This document shows positions 1 to 8,841 of a stretch of DNA of 47,844 nucleotides, piece after piece; position 1 is the stretch's first letter; each line of letters starts with the position of its first letter. The stretch is from Endozoicomonadaceae bacterium. GTDB taxonomy: Bacteria > Pseudomonadota > Gammaproteobacteria > Pseudomonadales > Endozoicomonadaceae. The translations under genes and the position numbers were made by a program. Under the pieces are notes generated by a model that was not told the origin of the DNA, ran no database searches, and saw only the letters and a list, made by a program, of their open reading frames with translations. The stretch lies in contig JAGLCE010000031.1 in the NCBI GenBank assembly GCA_023146365.1, forward strand, positions 1 to 47,844, read 5' to 3'.

Positions 1-2
1 TA

Positions 3-419
3 CACAATCTAATTTACAGTCTCTGCGGTCTAGACACTCCTCTTCACTTGATTGTTGCAAATAATAAGCTAGAACTGCTTCAGTCTCTGCATGATATAAG
101 TCCTCTTGATTTAAATATTAAGAGTAGTCTGACATATACGGTTCTTTATACAGCTATCCAACATCCGGTTAGTAACGAAATGTTTTTTTGGCTTATCGAT
201 AACGGTGCTGACATCAATGCTACGAATTTTGTAAAGATGACTCCCCTGCACCTAGCCGTTGATCATAAAAATATCAATTTAATTAAAATACTAATCGCTA
301 AGGGTGCTGATACAAGCCTAAAGGATAACTATGGATCAACTCCCTTTCAACGAGCTCTTAAAACGTATGATACGAATGTAATTTTAGCGTTCCGTTCCAG
401 TCCTCTTCTAATGAGATAG
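3..419 (+). CDS. Ankyrin-repeat protein, C-terminal part (5' end outside window)
   Basis: The reading frame is open from the window edge. The first in-window residues before the TTG at 48 already spell an ankyrin helix pair (DTPLHLIVANNKLELL), so the gene begins upstream and the TTG is not its start. About three ankyrin repeats are visible, with canonical signatures such as LIDNGADINA, TPLHLAVDHKN and LLIAKGADTSLKD-like text, followed by a degenerate last repeat and a short tail. Ankyrin repeats mediate protein-protein binding and are common in secreted effectors of intracellular bacteria. No secretion signal can be judged because the N-terminus is missing. The stop is at 417-419. The ankyrin call is firm; partner and role are unknown. 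Confidence 0.85.
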   Translation, partial: HNLIYSLCGLDTPLHLIVANNKLELLQSLHDISPLDLNIKSSLTYTVLYTAIQHPVSNEMFFWLIDNGADINATNFVKMTPLHLAVDHKNINLIKILIAKGADTSLKDNYGSTPFQRALKTYDTNVILAFRSSPLLMR

Positions 420-479
420 GCATCAATTAAATAAATACTACCTGAATCCGTTGTCGAATTTTATACCCAGACAGCGGAT

Positions 480-553
480 CTGTATTTCATCGGCTATGCC
501 ATAAATCAACAAACAACACTCAAGAAAACCAACCCTGCGCTATTAACAAAAGG
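480..553. repeat. Dispersed ~75-bp repeat, copy 1
   Basis: Bases from CTGTATTTCATCGGCTATGCC to TATTAACAAAAGG match a stretch at 27827-27900 with scattered differences. Copy 1 lies just upstream of the transposase remnant, so it may be the outer part of a decayed insertion element. That origin is inference. Confidence 0.55.
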
Positions 554-609
554 CACGGTATTCCCAATATTGAATTGATTCGAACAGTCAGCGCTCTTTT
601 AGCGATTTA

Positions 610-863
610 GCGATCGGTAAAAACGATTTTGATGCGATAGAAAATATTCGCGATTCAAGCGCTACATGGGCATTCGGAAAATACCGTCCTCCAGTCGTTT
701 ACACCAGAGGTTTGATGAAGATGCTTCTGCACTGATGCCCCTGATTAGCAGGGAGGTGGCACGTTACAGCAACGTGGATCACATCATCAAACTCAATTCT
801 CGTAGAAGCTATACGGTAGAGCAGTGGATACCACACTTTGAAGAGGCTCATCATGGCACGTAG
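610..863 (+). pseudogene. IS1380-family-like transposase N-terminal remnant, frameshifted
   Basis: Two frames join into one transposase-like text. The first, from about 610, reads AIGKNDFDAIENIRD, resembling the GKxDFEAIExFR motif. The second, from 666, reads GIRKIPSSSRLHQRFDE, resembling the (A)LGI..VPSSxTLRQRLDE motif of IS1380-type transposases, and ends at a stop at 861-863. At least one frameshift separates the parts, and the catalytic core (DDE region) is absent. The 3' end overlaps the end of the convergent ~960-residue gene by a few bases. Family assignment rests on remembered motif shape, not on a search. This is a dead element fragment. Confidence 0.6.
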
Positions 864-3739
864 TCAAGCCTCTCTTTCGTCAGAACAGCTCCTCCAACGT
901 ACTCCTGACCATTCTTGCCGTAAAAACAGATACTTGGACAACAAGTCAATTCCACTATCTCCCCCTCCTTCAAAGGCAAGCGTCCATGCTTTCCCGGAGT
1001 TTTAGCGGTACGTAGTTGAGTACGCCGAAATTCCTTCAACTTCAATTTTGTAATCATCTCGCGGGTTAACGTCGTCCCTTGAGGCAGCCACACAACATCC
1101 AAAGGAGGATCCTGATATTTCATTTTATAAAACAGATCACACATTTTTTCAATGTACTCCTTTATATACTGAATTCCAACTGTTTCTGATTCGGCTGATG
1201 TGCCGTTTATATAATTCATTAATTCATTATATAGAATTTGAATATCAGTTTTCATGGAAACATATTGGTTTAGTAAACTACTCTTTTTATTTTTGTCAAT
1301 ATCACTCATAGATGCCATAACCTTTTTAAACAACACTTCCTTCAAATCATTCGTATTCCACTTATCTTCCCAAGATGTAAAGCGCACCTTGTACATATTC
1401 TTCTTGAAATTCTTTAACCTATCACCCTGCAGACCTTCCCCTCCATATATATTATGTGCTACTTCATTCAAACTATTTGTTGCTTCCTGAACATAATCAA
1501 CCACAACATCATAACAAATTTTAGCTATCTCCATCTGAATGACATCATATACTGGGTATTCCTTACTTTCATCTTCCATATTGTATACTATATTATTATC
1601 TAAATCGGAAGATGAGCTTGAAAAAATATTCGAAAATTGCGCCAATAATCTCGTAGGACTATATTTATCGTTCTGATCAACTTTAGTCTGGTTGTTATCC
1701 TCACCTCTGGCCGATTGAGTAGCCGTGACGATCACACACAACAGCTCTTCTTGATACTGTTTATTACGTTCACATGTTTGTTGTATCCGTAAAATGTTTT
1801 CATTAATATATGTCATAATTCTTTTTGTTGTAAAAGGAAGAAAGGCACTAACATTTAACATTGTATCTTTATTTGAAATAATCACTGGTGCAGCAATTTT
1901 TTTGAGTTCAACCTTTGAATCTTCATCTTCACCTCTAGCTTTAGCTTGGGATTTAGCTTTAACCTTAATCTCTTCCTCAGTTTTAGGAAAAAAACAAAGT
2001 TTGTCATATGAACATAACAACGGCTTGTTTTCAGAATAAGATTTTTCAGCTTCTTCCTGGGTGCACCCTTCTAAAAATAATATATCCTGTTCACACCACA
2101 TAACAAATTTACCAGTTATCGGATTAAACAAATACCATGTATCATCCGAACTACCGTTTTGCAGCTGATATTTCTTAGCTGTAGAATTAATAACGGCATC
2201 AGGTAGAGGCGATTTCTCACTTAAAGTTTCCATACTTTTTTTAATGCACCTTTTTGCATACTCTTTCACAATTAACCTCACCCTACCCTTCAATACGTGA
2301 TCAAATATCTCTTGGTTATCCATGAAACAAGAAAACTCACTCTTATATTTTGTTACTTCCTCTTGATCATCATGGTCTCTGATTTTATTTTTAATTCTTT
2401 GCAATGTTTTTTTATATTCTTCCATCCTTTTCAATATCTCATTGCCTTTCTCGAGAAGACATGGATCAATAATATTCAGGTTACTTACAACATATTCACC
2501 TACTTTTCCTGAATCACTTTTCTTGTTTTCTTCATCTTTATTTTTTTGTATTTTTGTCTTGGCATCGTCAATCTTTTCCAATATTTCATTATCTTCTTTG
2601 GCCATATATGGCTTAACAGAATGCAGGTTATCGAAACCACCGATTCGGCTCAGTAATTCAACTTCATCAGGCAATAGCCATGTGCAAAATGGTGCTGATG
2701 TGTTTTTTATTGACTCTATTATTGGATCAATTAAAGAATCCATATTTAAAGAGATGGATATATAATTAAATGCATCATCTAACACCTTACTTCTTAATTC
2801 TTCTTGAAAGATCTTAAACTGTTTTCTAGACAGTTTTTTTGCAAATGTATCTATAGAACAAACGCCAAGATCATGCAACACCGCTGATTTTAAATGACGC
2901 AAACACTTTATATCCTGGTTTAGTTTATTGGACGATATGTCACTTCTCATTTGATTATCTATATATCTTTCAACACTGTGCAATACATAATTAGCCACAG
3001 AGTCAGAATCACGACAGTCATCTTTTAAAGCATTGTTCAATGCAATTTTACATTTTAAAAATGAATATGAAGATTGCACAGAAAAATTGCCAGTTTCAGA
3101 CACCATCAATTCATCATCAGGATTACCCGTCGTAGTTCCACCCTGCCAGGTCGCAGCCATCTCATCCGAACAGTCGTCAGCCAATACTTTCAAATATCTT
3201 TCATAAATTTTAAAACTTTTCTCTTCCTCTTTCCTTAAACTAATAGAAAATTCCACGTGTTTTTCTTTCATTTCATGTAACATTTTCATCTCATCATTTC
3301 TTAATGTTACGTCGAACTCCGCCTTCATTTCTGGAGCTTTAGACGATTCATTATTAACATCCTCGGGTGCCATCGTTTTTTGATCTTTTGCCTTCTTATT
3401 GCCATCAAACTGGCCTTTCCCATTCTTACTTTGATCCATTGATTTAGAAAGCGAATTCATCTGTGGTATCATATCAGCATCAATATTTTCGCCAGACACC
3501 ACCGCTAGAAATCGTTCTTTAATTCCTTTTTCCTCTAATCTATTCATAAGATTATTGTCTTTTATTATTAGATTAACTTGCTCTTTATTTAACGAAACCA
3601 TACGTCCAACAAAAAAAACGATCACCGATCTAAAAACAGAACAGATACAATTTTTACCAAGAATTTTGTCAATATGCATATTATTTATAAAGTCTTTCTT
3701 TCGAAAAGCATATAATTTAAAGCTAATTACATCATTCAT
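851..3739 (-). CDS. Large unknown protein (~962 aa), candidate effector
   Basis: The start is placed at the second in-frame ATG (3739) because GGGAT lies about 7 bases upstream; an earlier ATG at 3787 is possible. The first ~60 residues (NDVISFKLYAF, then a hydrophobic stretch with FFVGRMVSL) resemble the CSYTWN-type N-terminal module seen elsewhere in this window, weakly. The rest is rich in Lys, Glu, Asp and Asn, with long helical, coiled-coil-like stretches (for example around residues 385-475) and no catalytic motif I recognise. The last ~100 residues (MCDLFYKMKYQDPPLDV, then TCCPSICFYG and VGGAVLT) have the spacing of the C-terminal domain of the eukaryotic mitochondria-eating protein (Mieap/SPATA18), a tentative comparison. 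The gene is AT-rich compared with groEL or thrS, which suggests an acquired or fast-evolving gene. Function unknown. Confidence 0.7.
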   Translation of the reverse strand: MNDVISFKLYAFRKKDFINNMHIDKILGKNCICSVFRSVIVFFVGRMVSLNKEQVNLIIKDNNLMNRLEEKGIKERFLAVVSGENIDADMIPQMNSLSKSMDQSKNGKGQFDGNKKAKDQKTMAPEDVNNESSKAPEMKAEFDVTLRNDEMKMLHEMKEKHVEFSISLRKEEEKSFKIYERYLKVLADDCSDEMAATWQGGTTTGNPDDELMVSETGNFSVQSSYSFLKCKIALNNALKDDCRDSDSVANYVLHSVERYIDNQMRSDISSNKLNQDIKCLRHLKSAVLHDLGVCSIDTFAKKLSRKQFKIFQEELRSKVLDDAFNYISISLNMDSLIDPIIESIKNTSAPFCTWLLPDEVELLSRIGGFDNLHSVKPYMAKEDNEILEKIDDAKTKIQKNKDEENKKSDSGKVGEYVVSNLNIIDPCLLEKGNEILKRMEEYKKTLQRIKNKIRDHDDQEEVTKYKSEFSCFMDNQEIFDHVLKGRVRLIVKEYAKRCIKKSMETLSEKSPLPDAVINSTAKKYQLQNGSSDDTWYLFNPITGKFVMWCEQDILFLEGCTQEEAEKSYSENKPLLCSYDKLCFFPKTEEEIKVKAKSQAKARGEDEDSKVELKKIAAPVIISNKDTMLNVSAFLPFTTKRIMTYINENILRIQQTCERNKQYQEELLCVIVTATQSARGEDNNQTKVDQNDKYSPTRLLAQFSNIFSSSSSDLDNNIVYNMEDESKEYPVYDVIQMEIAKICYDVVVDYVQEATNSLNEVAHNIYGGEGLQGDRLKNFKKNMYKVRFTSWEDKWNTNDLKEVLFKKVMASMSDIDKNKKSSLLNQYVSMKTDIQILYNELMNYINGTSAESETVGIQYIKEYIEKMCDLFYKMKYQDPPLDVVWLPQGTTLTREMITKLKLKEFRRTQLRTAKTPGKHGRLPLKEGEIVELTCCPSICFYGKNGQEYVGGAVLTKERLDYVP

Positions 3740-4601
3740 ATTTATCCCATAAAAATTTGAAATATTGATCAAATTAAAAAAAATCACTTCATCATAAAAT
3801 ATTCAGTTAAAATAAATACGCTGTAAGCAGTTAAAAACAAACAACACAGTAAATTAGATCTAAAAAAAATATTAAAATTCCATAAAGTTTTATATTTAAC
3901 AACCAATAACTTTCTAAATCAGTGACTCTAAATCACCAGGCCAGTAACACCTAGTCATACGGATCATCCCGCAGAACCCATAATGCTGTGGGGCAGATGT
4001 TCCTGTCCGGTTTAAAAATCAATTCTGTCGGCAATGTTATTATTATTGATCAGCCACAACATCTGATTGTGCGTAGCAATAAATTGTGCGTAGCAATAAT
4101 TGTGACCCTGTTTTTCTTACGAATGAAGATGATCAGGTTGTTTAGAAAAATTAAAATATAGGAACAACGCTTCCGTATCATCAAGACTATGAAAAATTGG
4201 ATAATTTAGCTCAGTGGCTGAGACGAAAAGTTTGGGCTGTGTTGTGAAATATTTTTGCATGATGATAGTTTATCAGAATATAATCGGCTTAGTTGAGTTA
4301 TGCTGAGATCTCCTGTTAACAGACACTTTATAGCTTTTTATTTGTCTATAGTGACTGTTGTTTAAAAACTAGGCGTTATGCACCACAATGTCCTATATTC
4401 GAGTTTTTAATGCCCTATGATATGTCGGAAGGATCATGCTTCCCCCCTGCCGAATCACTCAATCACCTGACATTATATCAAACCAACAGACTCAATATTA
4501 CGACGCCTATTACATTCGCTCCTGATCCAATAGTCGCATACAATGTCGTTTTTTTTATCCCTTATTCGATAAAGGGAGCCATCAGCGAGTACAGTGACAC
4601 C
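3740..4601. other. Gene-poor AT-rich spacer with coding remnant
   Basis: No convincing intact gene is seen. A short frame from the ATG at 3997 reads MFLSGLKINSVGNVIIIDQP and runs into a perfect 17-bp tandem duplication (ATTGTGCGTAGCAATAA at 4066-4082 and 4083-4099). Beyond it the coding-like text continues in another frame (CDPVFLTNEDDQVV, stop near 4143). This looks like a gene fragment broken by the duplication; its family is not recognised. The stretch 4410-4601 is open in frame with the next gene but does not look like its family. Confidence 0.4.
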
Positions 4602-5459
4602 ATGAGCACCCTGTTCGTTAACCAGATGACCACCATTGATTTCTCTTATCTCTGCCCTGAGCGGGGTCTGGTAGGTGAAAGCCTAATTGTCGATATCTTG
4701 CTCACCGGTGATCTGAATAATGAAGGCATGATCTTTGATTTCAGCCATGTTAAAAAACAGATTAAACAATCCATCGACCAGTATGCCGATCACGTCCTGC
4801 TCGTTCCTGCAGAGTGTTCTGCTATAGAGTGGCTACCAGATCATAACCGAATAGACGTCACACTACGTACTAATCACCTGGGCTACATACAATGCCGTGC
4901 GCCAGAAGAGGCCATCACTTTACTACCACTAAAGCGCATCACACCTGAAGCACTCACGCCATTACTCGAACAAAAAATTATGGATAATATGCCAGAAAAC
5001 GTCTGCTCGGTAGAGCTACGTCTCTATCCGGAAAGCATAGATGGCGCTTGGTATCACTACAGTCACGGCCTGAAAAAGCACCAAGGTAATTGCCAGCGTA
5101 TCGCTCATGGCCACCGTTCCGCCATCCACATTTTGCTAGACGGTCAACGCATCACCACACTCGAACAGGAGTGGGCAAATCGCTGGGACGATATCTATAT
5201 AGCGACAAAAGAAGACCATCTCAACACCTTTACGGTTCAGAATCGTGACTATCATCGGTTTGGCTATACCGCTCATCAAGGCTATTTCGAACTGACGCTA
5301 ACAACAGATCGCTGCTGCCTGATTGATACCGACTCAACGGTAGAACTACTGGCTGACCACATAGCAAAAACAGTGGCGACAGAAAACCCCGGCCATCAGA
5401 TCCAGGCGATCGCTTACGAAGGGTATCAGAAAGGCGCCACTGCCGAGAGTGTTCGCTAA
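4602..5459 (+). CDS. queD: Two-domain 6-carboxytetrahydropterin synthase / PTPS family protein
   Basis: Members of this fold convert dihydroneopterin triphosphate to 6-carboxy- or 6-pyruvoyl-tetrahydropterin. In bacteria this is the QueD step toward 7-deazaguanine (queuosine). The first half has the family text MSTLFVNQMTTIDFSYL, GLVGES and FDFSHVKKQIK followed by DQYADH. The second half has a His/Cys-rich region (WYHYSHG, CQRIAHGHRSAIH) fitting the zinc and catalytic sites. About 285 residues is two PTPS units, longer than the ~120-residue E. coli QueD but like the duplicated forms of other gammaproteobacteria. ATG 4602 was chosen because the homologous text starts there; the frame is open back to 4410, but those 64 residues look non-coding. 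No queuosine partners adjoin it. Confidence 0.8.
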   Translation: MSTLFVNQMTTIDFSYLCPERGLVGESLIVDILLTGDLNNEGMIFDFSHVKKQIKQSIDQYADHVLLVPAECSAIEWLPDHNRIDVTLRTNHLGYIQCRAPEEAITLLPLKRITPEALTPLLEQKIMDNMPENVCSVELRLYPESIDGAWYHYSHGLKKHQGNCQRIAHGHRSAIHILLDGQRITTLEQEWANRWDDIYIATKEDHLNTFTVQNRDYHRFGYTAHQGYFELTLTTDRCCLIDTDSTVELLADHIAKTVATENPGHQIQAIAYEGYQKGATAESVR

Positions 5460-5733
5460 CGGGGAAACATATAAGCAATATCCTGAAACAACGCTATTGC
5501 CATCTATAATTAGTCGGCCATGAAAAACACGTAACGTACTGATTATTAATATAAAAATTAATGTATGTTGTGGTATTTTCAACTGTATTTATTAAGCTAT
5601 GATCACATTTTCTGGTCTAAAAATAGATGAAGCTTCAAGTCTATCTGAACATTAAAGATTAACTGAGACAGTCTGCTAATAGAATTAGCACTGTTAAAGA
5701 ATGATATTAATTAAAATTGATAGCTGACACCTT
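5460..5733. other. Spacer between queD-like gene and groEL terminator
   Basis: AT-rich, with no gene-like frame. It separates the plus-strand queD-like gene from the convergent groES-groEL operon. Confidence 0.5.
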
Positions 5734-5770
5734 AAAATAAATCGCCACACAAAGTGGGCGATTTATTTTA
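5734..5770 (-). terminator. Rho-independent terminator of groES-groEL (possibly bidirectional)
   Basis: A long hairpin, AAAATAAATCGCC ... GGGCGATTTATTTT with a short loop, lies about 65 bases beyond the groEL stop. The stem is flanked by A and T tracts, so it could also stop transcription arriving from the queD-like side. Confidence 0.8.
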
Positions 5771-5836
5771 AAAAGTCTATGAAAAATGTAAGTCTGACGT
5801 TATGTCAGCTTACATTCTCACCGTTATACTACATAC

Positions 5837-7471
5837 TTACATCATGCCGCCCATACCGCCCATGCCACCCATATCAGGCATTGCAGAAGACTTATCATCA
5901 GGCAGTTCTGCAACCATGGCTGCAGTGGTGATCATCAAGCCCGCAATGGAAGAAGCAGCCTGTAACGCAGAACGAGAGACCTTGGTAGGATCCAAGATTC
6001 CCATTTCCATCATGTCACCGTATTCGCCGGTAGAAGCGTTGTAACCAAAGTTACCTGTGCCAGCACGTACCTTCTCAACGACAACAGACGCTTCGTCACC
6101 GGAATTGGTCGCTATCTGACGAATCGGACCTTCCAGAGCACGTATTGCCAGAGCGATACCGGCATTCTGCTCTTCGTTGTCTCCTGTGACATTGATAGCA
6201 GACAGGGCGCGAATCAAGGCCACACCACCACCAGGCACAACGCCTTCTTCAACGGCTGCACGAGTAGCGTGCAGAGCATCTTCTACGCGTGCTTTTTTCT
6301 CTTTCATTTCAACTTCAGTCGCAGCACCAACCTTGACAACGGCAACACCACCGGCCAGTTTGGCAACACGCTCTTGCAGTTTCTCGCGGTCGTAATCGGA
6401 GGTTGAGAGCTCAATTTCGGCACGAACCTGCTCAACACGGGCAGCAATATCAGACTGATTACCGGCGCCACCAACAATCGTGGTGTTGTCCTTGGTAATA
6501 ACGATACGCTTGGCAGAACCCAGATCTTCCAAAGAGACGCCTTCCAAGCTCAAACCAACTTCCTCAGAGATCACAACAGCACCGATCAGAGTAGCGATAT
6601 CCTGCTGCATCGCCTTACGACGATCACCAAAACCAGGCGTCTTAACCGCAGCAATCTTCACGATGCCACGCATGTTGTTGACCACTAGAGTCGCCAGTGC
6701 TTCACCTTCAACGTCTTCTGCCAAGATCAACAGGGGCTTGCCCGCTTTGGCAACAGATTCCAAGATTGGCAACAAATCGCGGATGTTGGAGATCTTCTTG
6801 TCAAACAGCAGAATCAAAGGGTTCTCCATCTCTACAGACATGCTGTCTTGCTTGTTGATGAAATAAGGAGAGAGGTAGCCACGGTCAAACTGCATGCCTT
6901 CAACAACGTCCAGTTCATTTTCCAGACCACTGCCTTCTTCAACTGTGATTACGCCCTCTTTGCCGACCTTGGCCATCGCTTTAGCGATGATCTGGCCAAC
7001 CTGTTCGTCAGAGTTGGCAGAGATGGTGCCGACCTGAGCGATCGCTTTGTTGTCTTCGCAAGGAATCGACATGACGTGTAACTGCTCAACAACCGCAGCG
7101 ACGGCCTTATCGATACCACGCTTCAGATCCATAGGATTCATACCTGCGGCAACGTACTTCAGTCCTTCGTTAACGATGGACTGAGCCAGCACGGTCGCAG
7201 TAGTAGTACCATCACCCGCTTGATCGCTCGCTTTGGTAGCCACTTCCTTGACCAGTTGTGCGCCCATGTTCTGAAATCTGTCTTTTAGCTCAATATCCTT
7301 GGCAACGGAAACACCATCTTTGGTGATGACTGCTGCGCCGTAGGATTTTTCCAATAGGACGTTACGGCCTTTCGGGCCCAAGGTTGCCTTGACGGCATCC
7401 GCTAAAATATTAACGCCTTCCAGCATTAATCTGCGTGCGTCATCACCGAATTTTACTTGTTTTGCTGGCAT
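5837..7471 (-). CDS. groL: Chaperonin GroEL (60 kDa)
   Basis: GroEL forms a double heptameric ring that folds proteins in an ATP-dependent cycle with the GroES lid. At 544 residues the length is canonical. Clear family landmarks are the start AKQVKFGDDARRLMLEGVN, the ATP-binding GDGTTTATVLAQ near residue 86, the apical segment GYLSPYFINK, GGGVALIRA near residue 414, and the C-terminal Gly-Met-rich tail (GGMGGMGGMM). A strong ribosome site, TAAGGAGTAAAATT, directly precedes ATG 7471. It is co-transcribed behind groES, 89 bases away, and ends at the hairpin near 5750. Base composition is higher in G+C than the effector-like genes nearby, as expected for a core gene. Confidence 0.99.
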   Translation of the reverse strand: MPAKQVKFGDDARRLMLEGVNILADAVKATLGPKGRNVLLEKSYGAAVITKDGVSVAKDIELKDRFQNMGAQLVKEVATKASDQAGDGTTTATVLAQSIVNEGLKYVAAGMNPMDLKRGIDKAVAAVVEQLHVMSIPCEDNKAIAQVGTISANSDEQVGQIIAKAMAKVGKEGVITVEEGSGLENELDVVEGMQFDRGYLSPYFINKQDSMSVEMENPLILLFDKKISNIRDLLPILESVAKAGKPLLILAEDVEGEALATLVVNNMRGIVKIAAVKTPGFGDRRKAMQQDIATLIGAVVISEEVGLSLEGVSLEDLGSAKRIVITKDNTTIVGGAGNQSDIAARVEQVRAEIELSTSDYDREKLQERVAKLAGGVAVVKVGAATEVEMKEKKARVEDALHATRAAVEEGVVPGGGVALIRALSAINVTGDNEEQNAGIALAIRALEGPIRQIATNSGDEASVVVEKVRAGTGNFGYNASTGEYGDMMEMGILDPTKVSRSALQAASSIAGLMITTAAMVAELPDDKSSAMPDMGGMGGMGGMM

Positions 7472-7560
7472 AATTTTACTCCTTAAATCAAGCTATTCGC
7501 AGCAACGAATAGCCATTAAATGGGTTTTAATAGCTGAAATCAATCCGAAGCGACAGGCGC

Positions 7561-7857
7561 TTATTCAGACTCGATAACAGCCAAAATGTCACTCTCGGAC
7601 ATTAGAACGTGCTCAATATTGTCAATTTTCACGGTATTGGAATCGCTGTGGTAACCACTAAACAGAACCTTATCACCTATGCTGACCGCTATTGAGCGGA
7701 TTTCACCGTTTTCCAGCGGCAGACCGGCACCCCGTGCAACGATTTCACCTCGATTAGTTTTCTCGCCTTTACCAGGCAATACAATGCCACCGGCAGACGT
7801 CGTTTCGCTTTCGAAACGGCGAACAAGAACTTGGTCACGTAACGGACGTAGTTTCAT
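7561..7857 (-). CDS. groS: Co-chaperonin GroES (10 kDa)
   Basis: GroES caps the GroEL ring. The start MKLRPLRDQVLVRR, the mobile-loop region ESETTSAGGIVLP and the end segment ESDILAVIE are typical, and about 98 residues is normal. The frame extends five residues upstream (to 7872), but ATG 7857 is preferred: it matches the family start and has GGAGATAG about five bases upstream. It is first in the groES-groEL operon, with a sigma-32-like promoter about 60-80 bases upstream. Confidence 0.98.
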   Translation of the reverse strand: MKLRPLRDQVLVRRFESETTSAGGIVLPGKGEKTNRGEIVARGAGLPLENGEIRSIAVSIGDKVLFSGYHSDSNTVKIDNIEHVLMSESDILAVIESE

Positions 7858-7910
7858 TAACTCTATCTCCAACTGTTACAAAAATATTACTCACTGTCGT
7901 TCACAAAACG

Positions 7911-7937
7911 TACAGCATGCGCTTTAGAGCTTCAAGA
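7911..7937 (-). promoter_or_regulatory. Sigma-32-like heat-shock promoter for groES-groEL
   Basis: Reading the minus strand, TCTTGAA (bases 7931-7937) is followed after about 11-13 bases by GCGCATGCTGTA. This fits the sigma-32 pattern CTTGAA ... CCCCATnT moderately well. Its position upstream of groES supports it. Confidence 0.5.
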
Positions 7938-8020
7938 CTGAAACTTAATACTAGTCTCCGCCGATCCGAAGAGCGATTGCACTGAGGTACTTTCGCTGAT
8001 CTACTTTCACACACTCACAG

Positions 8021-8101
8021 GATCCGACGACAAGTAGGCTAATAAACAGTAGCATCCACAAGATTCGACGACAAGCAAGTAGGCTAATAAACAGTACCAT
8101 C
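8021..8101. repeat. Imperfect ~40-bp tandem repeat
   Basis: GATCCGACGACAAG-TAGGCTAATAAACAGTAGCATC (8021-8056) is repeated at 8062-8101 with a four-base insertion (CAAG duplicated) and a few substitutions. It lies in the otherwise gene-free spacer 7941-8199 upstream of groES and downstream of fxsA. No function is apparent. Confidence 0.75.
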
Positions 8102-8199
8102 AAACCTGCTTCTACTAATCACCTCGTCGGCTTAACCCTGCTTCGGCTAACTCTGTTGATATAAGTTGAGCCTGTTTTGTCACTTTTCAACCCCAGCAA

Positions 8200-8248
8200 A
8201 TAAAAAAACCCAAAAACAGTCAGGCTGACTGACAAAAGAGTCAGCCTC
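8200..8248 (-). terminator. Terminator of fxsA
   Basis: On the minus strand the stem AGGCTGACT/AGTCAGCCT (8239-8247 with 8222-8230) is followed by a T-rich run. It begins in the stop codon region of fxsA. Confidence 0.75.
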
Positions 8249-8720
8249 ACTCTTCACGACGAAATTCACCCTCGATGATCTCTGGTCTACGCTCAGCATT
8301 CTGCTCAAAGGGGTCAGTTTTTTTCGCATTAGACTGATCAAATCCGGTTTGACTATAAGCACTAGCCCTCCATTGATGACTAGCCAAAATACGATCAACA
8401 ATACAGCGTCGGGTCACGGGGAAAAACCCTATCAGTGCGATGGTATCGGTAATAAAACCTGGGGCCACTAACAAAACGCCGCAAGCGACAATAATCACGC
8501 CTTCCAACATCTCTTGGCCTACTACTTGACCATTCATCATTCGCTCACGGGCTCGAAGCAGTGTCCTGATGCCTTGCTCACGCAGCAAATATATCCCCAG
8601 CGACGCAGTGAACAGCAACAGCAGCACGGTGACCAAGACACCGATAAGGCTACCGATTTTAATCAGCACCATTATTTCAGCGATAGGAAACAGCACCAGC
8701 GATAAAAAAGCAAAGCGCAT
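8247..8720 (-). CDS. fxsA: FxsA family cytoplasmic-membrane protein
   Basis: FxsA is a small inner-membrane protein known from E. coli, where overproduction relieves phage T7 exclusion by the F plasmid. Its normal role is not settled. The sequence starts with a hydrophobic span including the characteristic FPIAEIMVLIKIG motif, then a second span (TVLLLLFTASLGIYLL) and a third pair around VIIVACGVLLVAPGFITDT, all family hallmarks. A charged cytoplasmic tail follows (157 residues in total). AAGGAGG lies seven bases before ATG 8720. The gene lies on the groESL side as in E. coli, but here it is downstream in a different order, separated by a repeat-bearing spacer and its own terminator. Confidence 0.9.
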   Translation of the reverse strand: MRFAFLSLVLFPIAEIMVLIKIGSLIGVLVTVLLLLFTASLGIYLLREQGIRTLLRARERMMNGQVVGQEMLEGVIIVACGVLLVAPGFITDTIALIGFFPVTRRCIVDRILASHQWRASAYSQTGFDQSNAKKTDPFEQNAERRPEIIEGEFRREE

Positions 8721-8841
8721 GACAACCTCCTTTATAGGTTTATCTTTTACAGGGGCGTGCGTAGGGCCTCTTCAGCCAGGAATACCCAAAGCAATACGGA
8801 GACTTTATCGTTGCCGTAAACTACGCACAAATCAGAGACAT

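Noticed and set aside
5802..7577. Plus-strand frames across groEL and groES
   Set aside because: They are antisense shadows of groEL/groES, which have full family conservation and ribosome sites on the minus strand.
8021..8101. Possible CRISPR-like array
   Set aside because: Only two imperfect units without unique spacers; no cas genes in the window.
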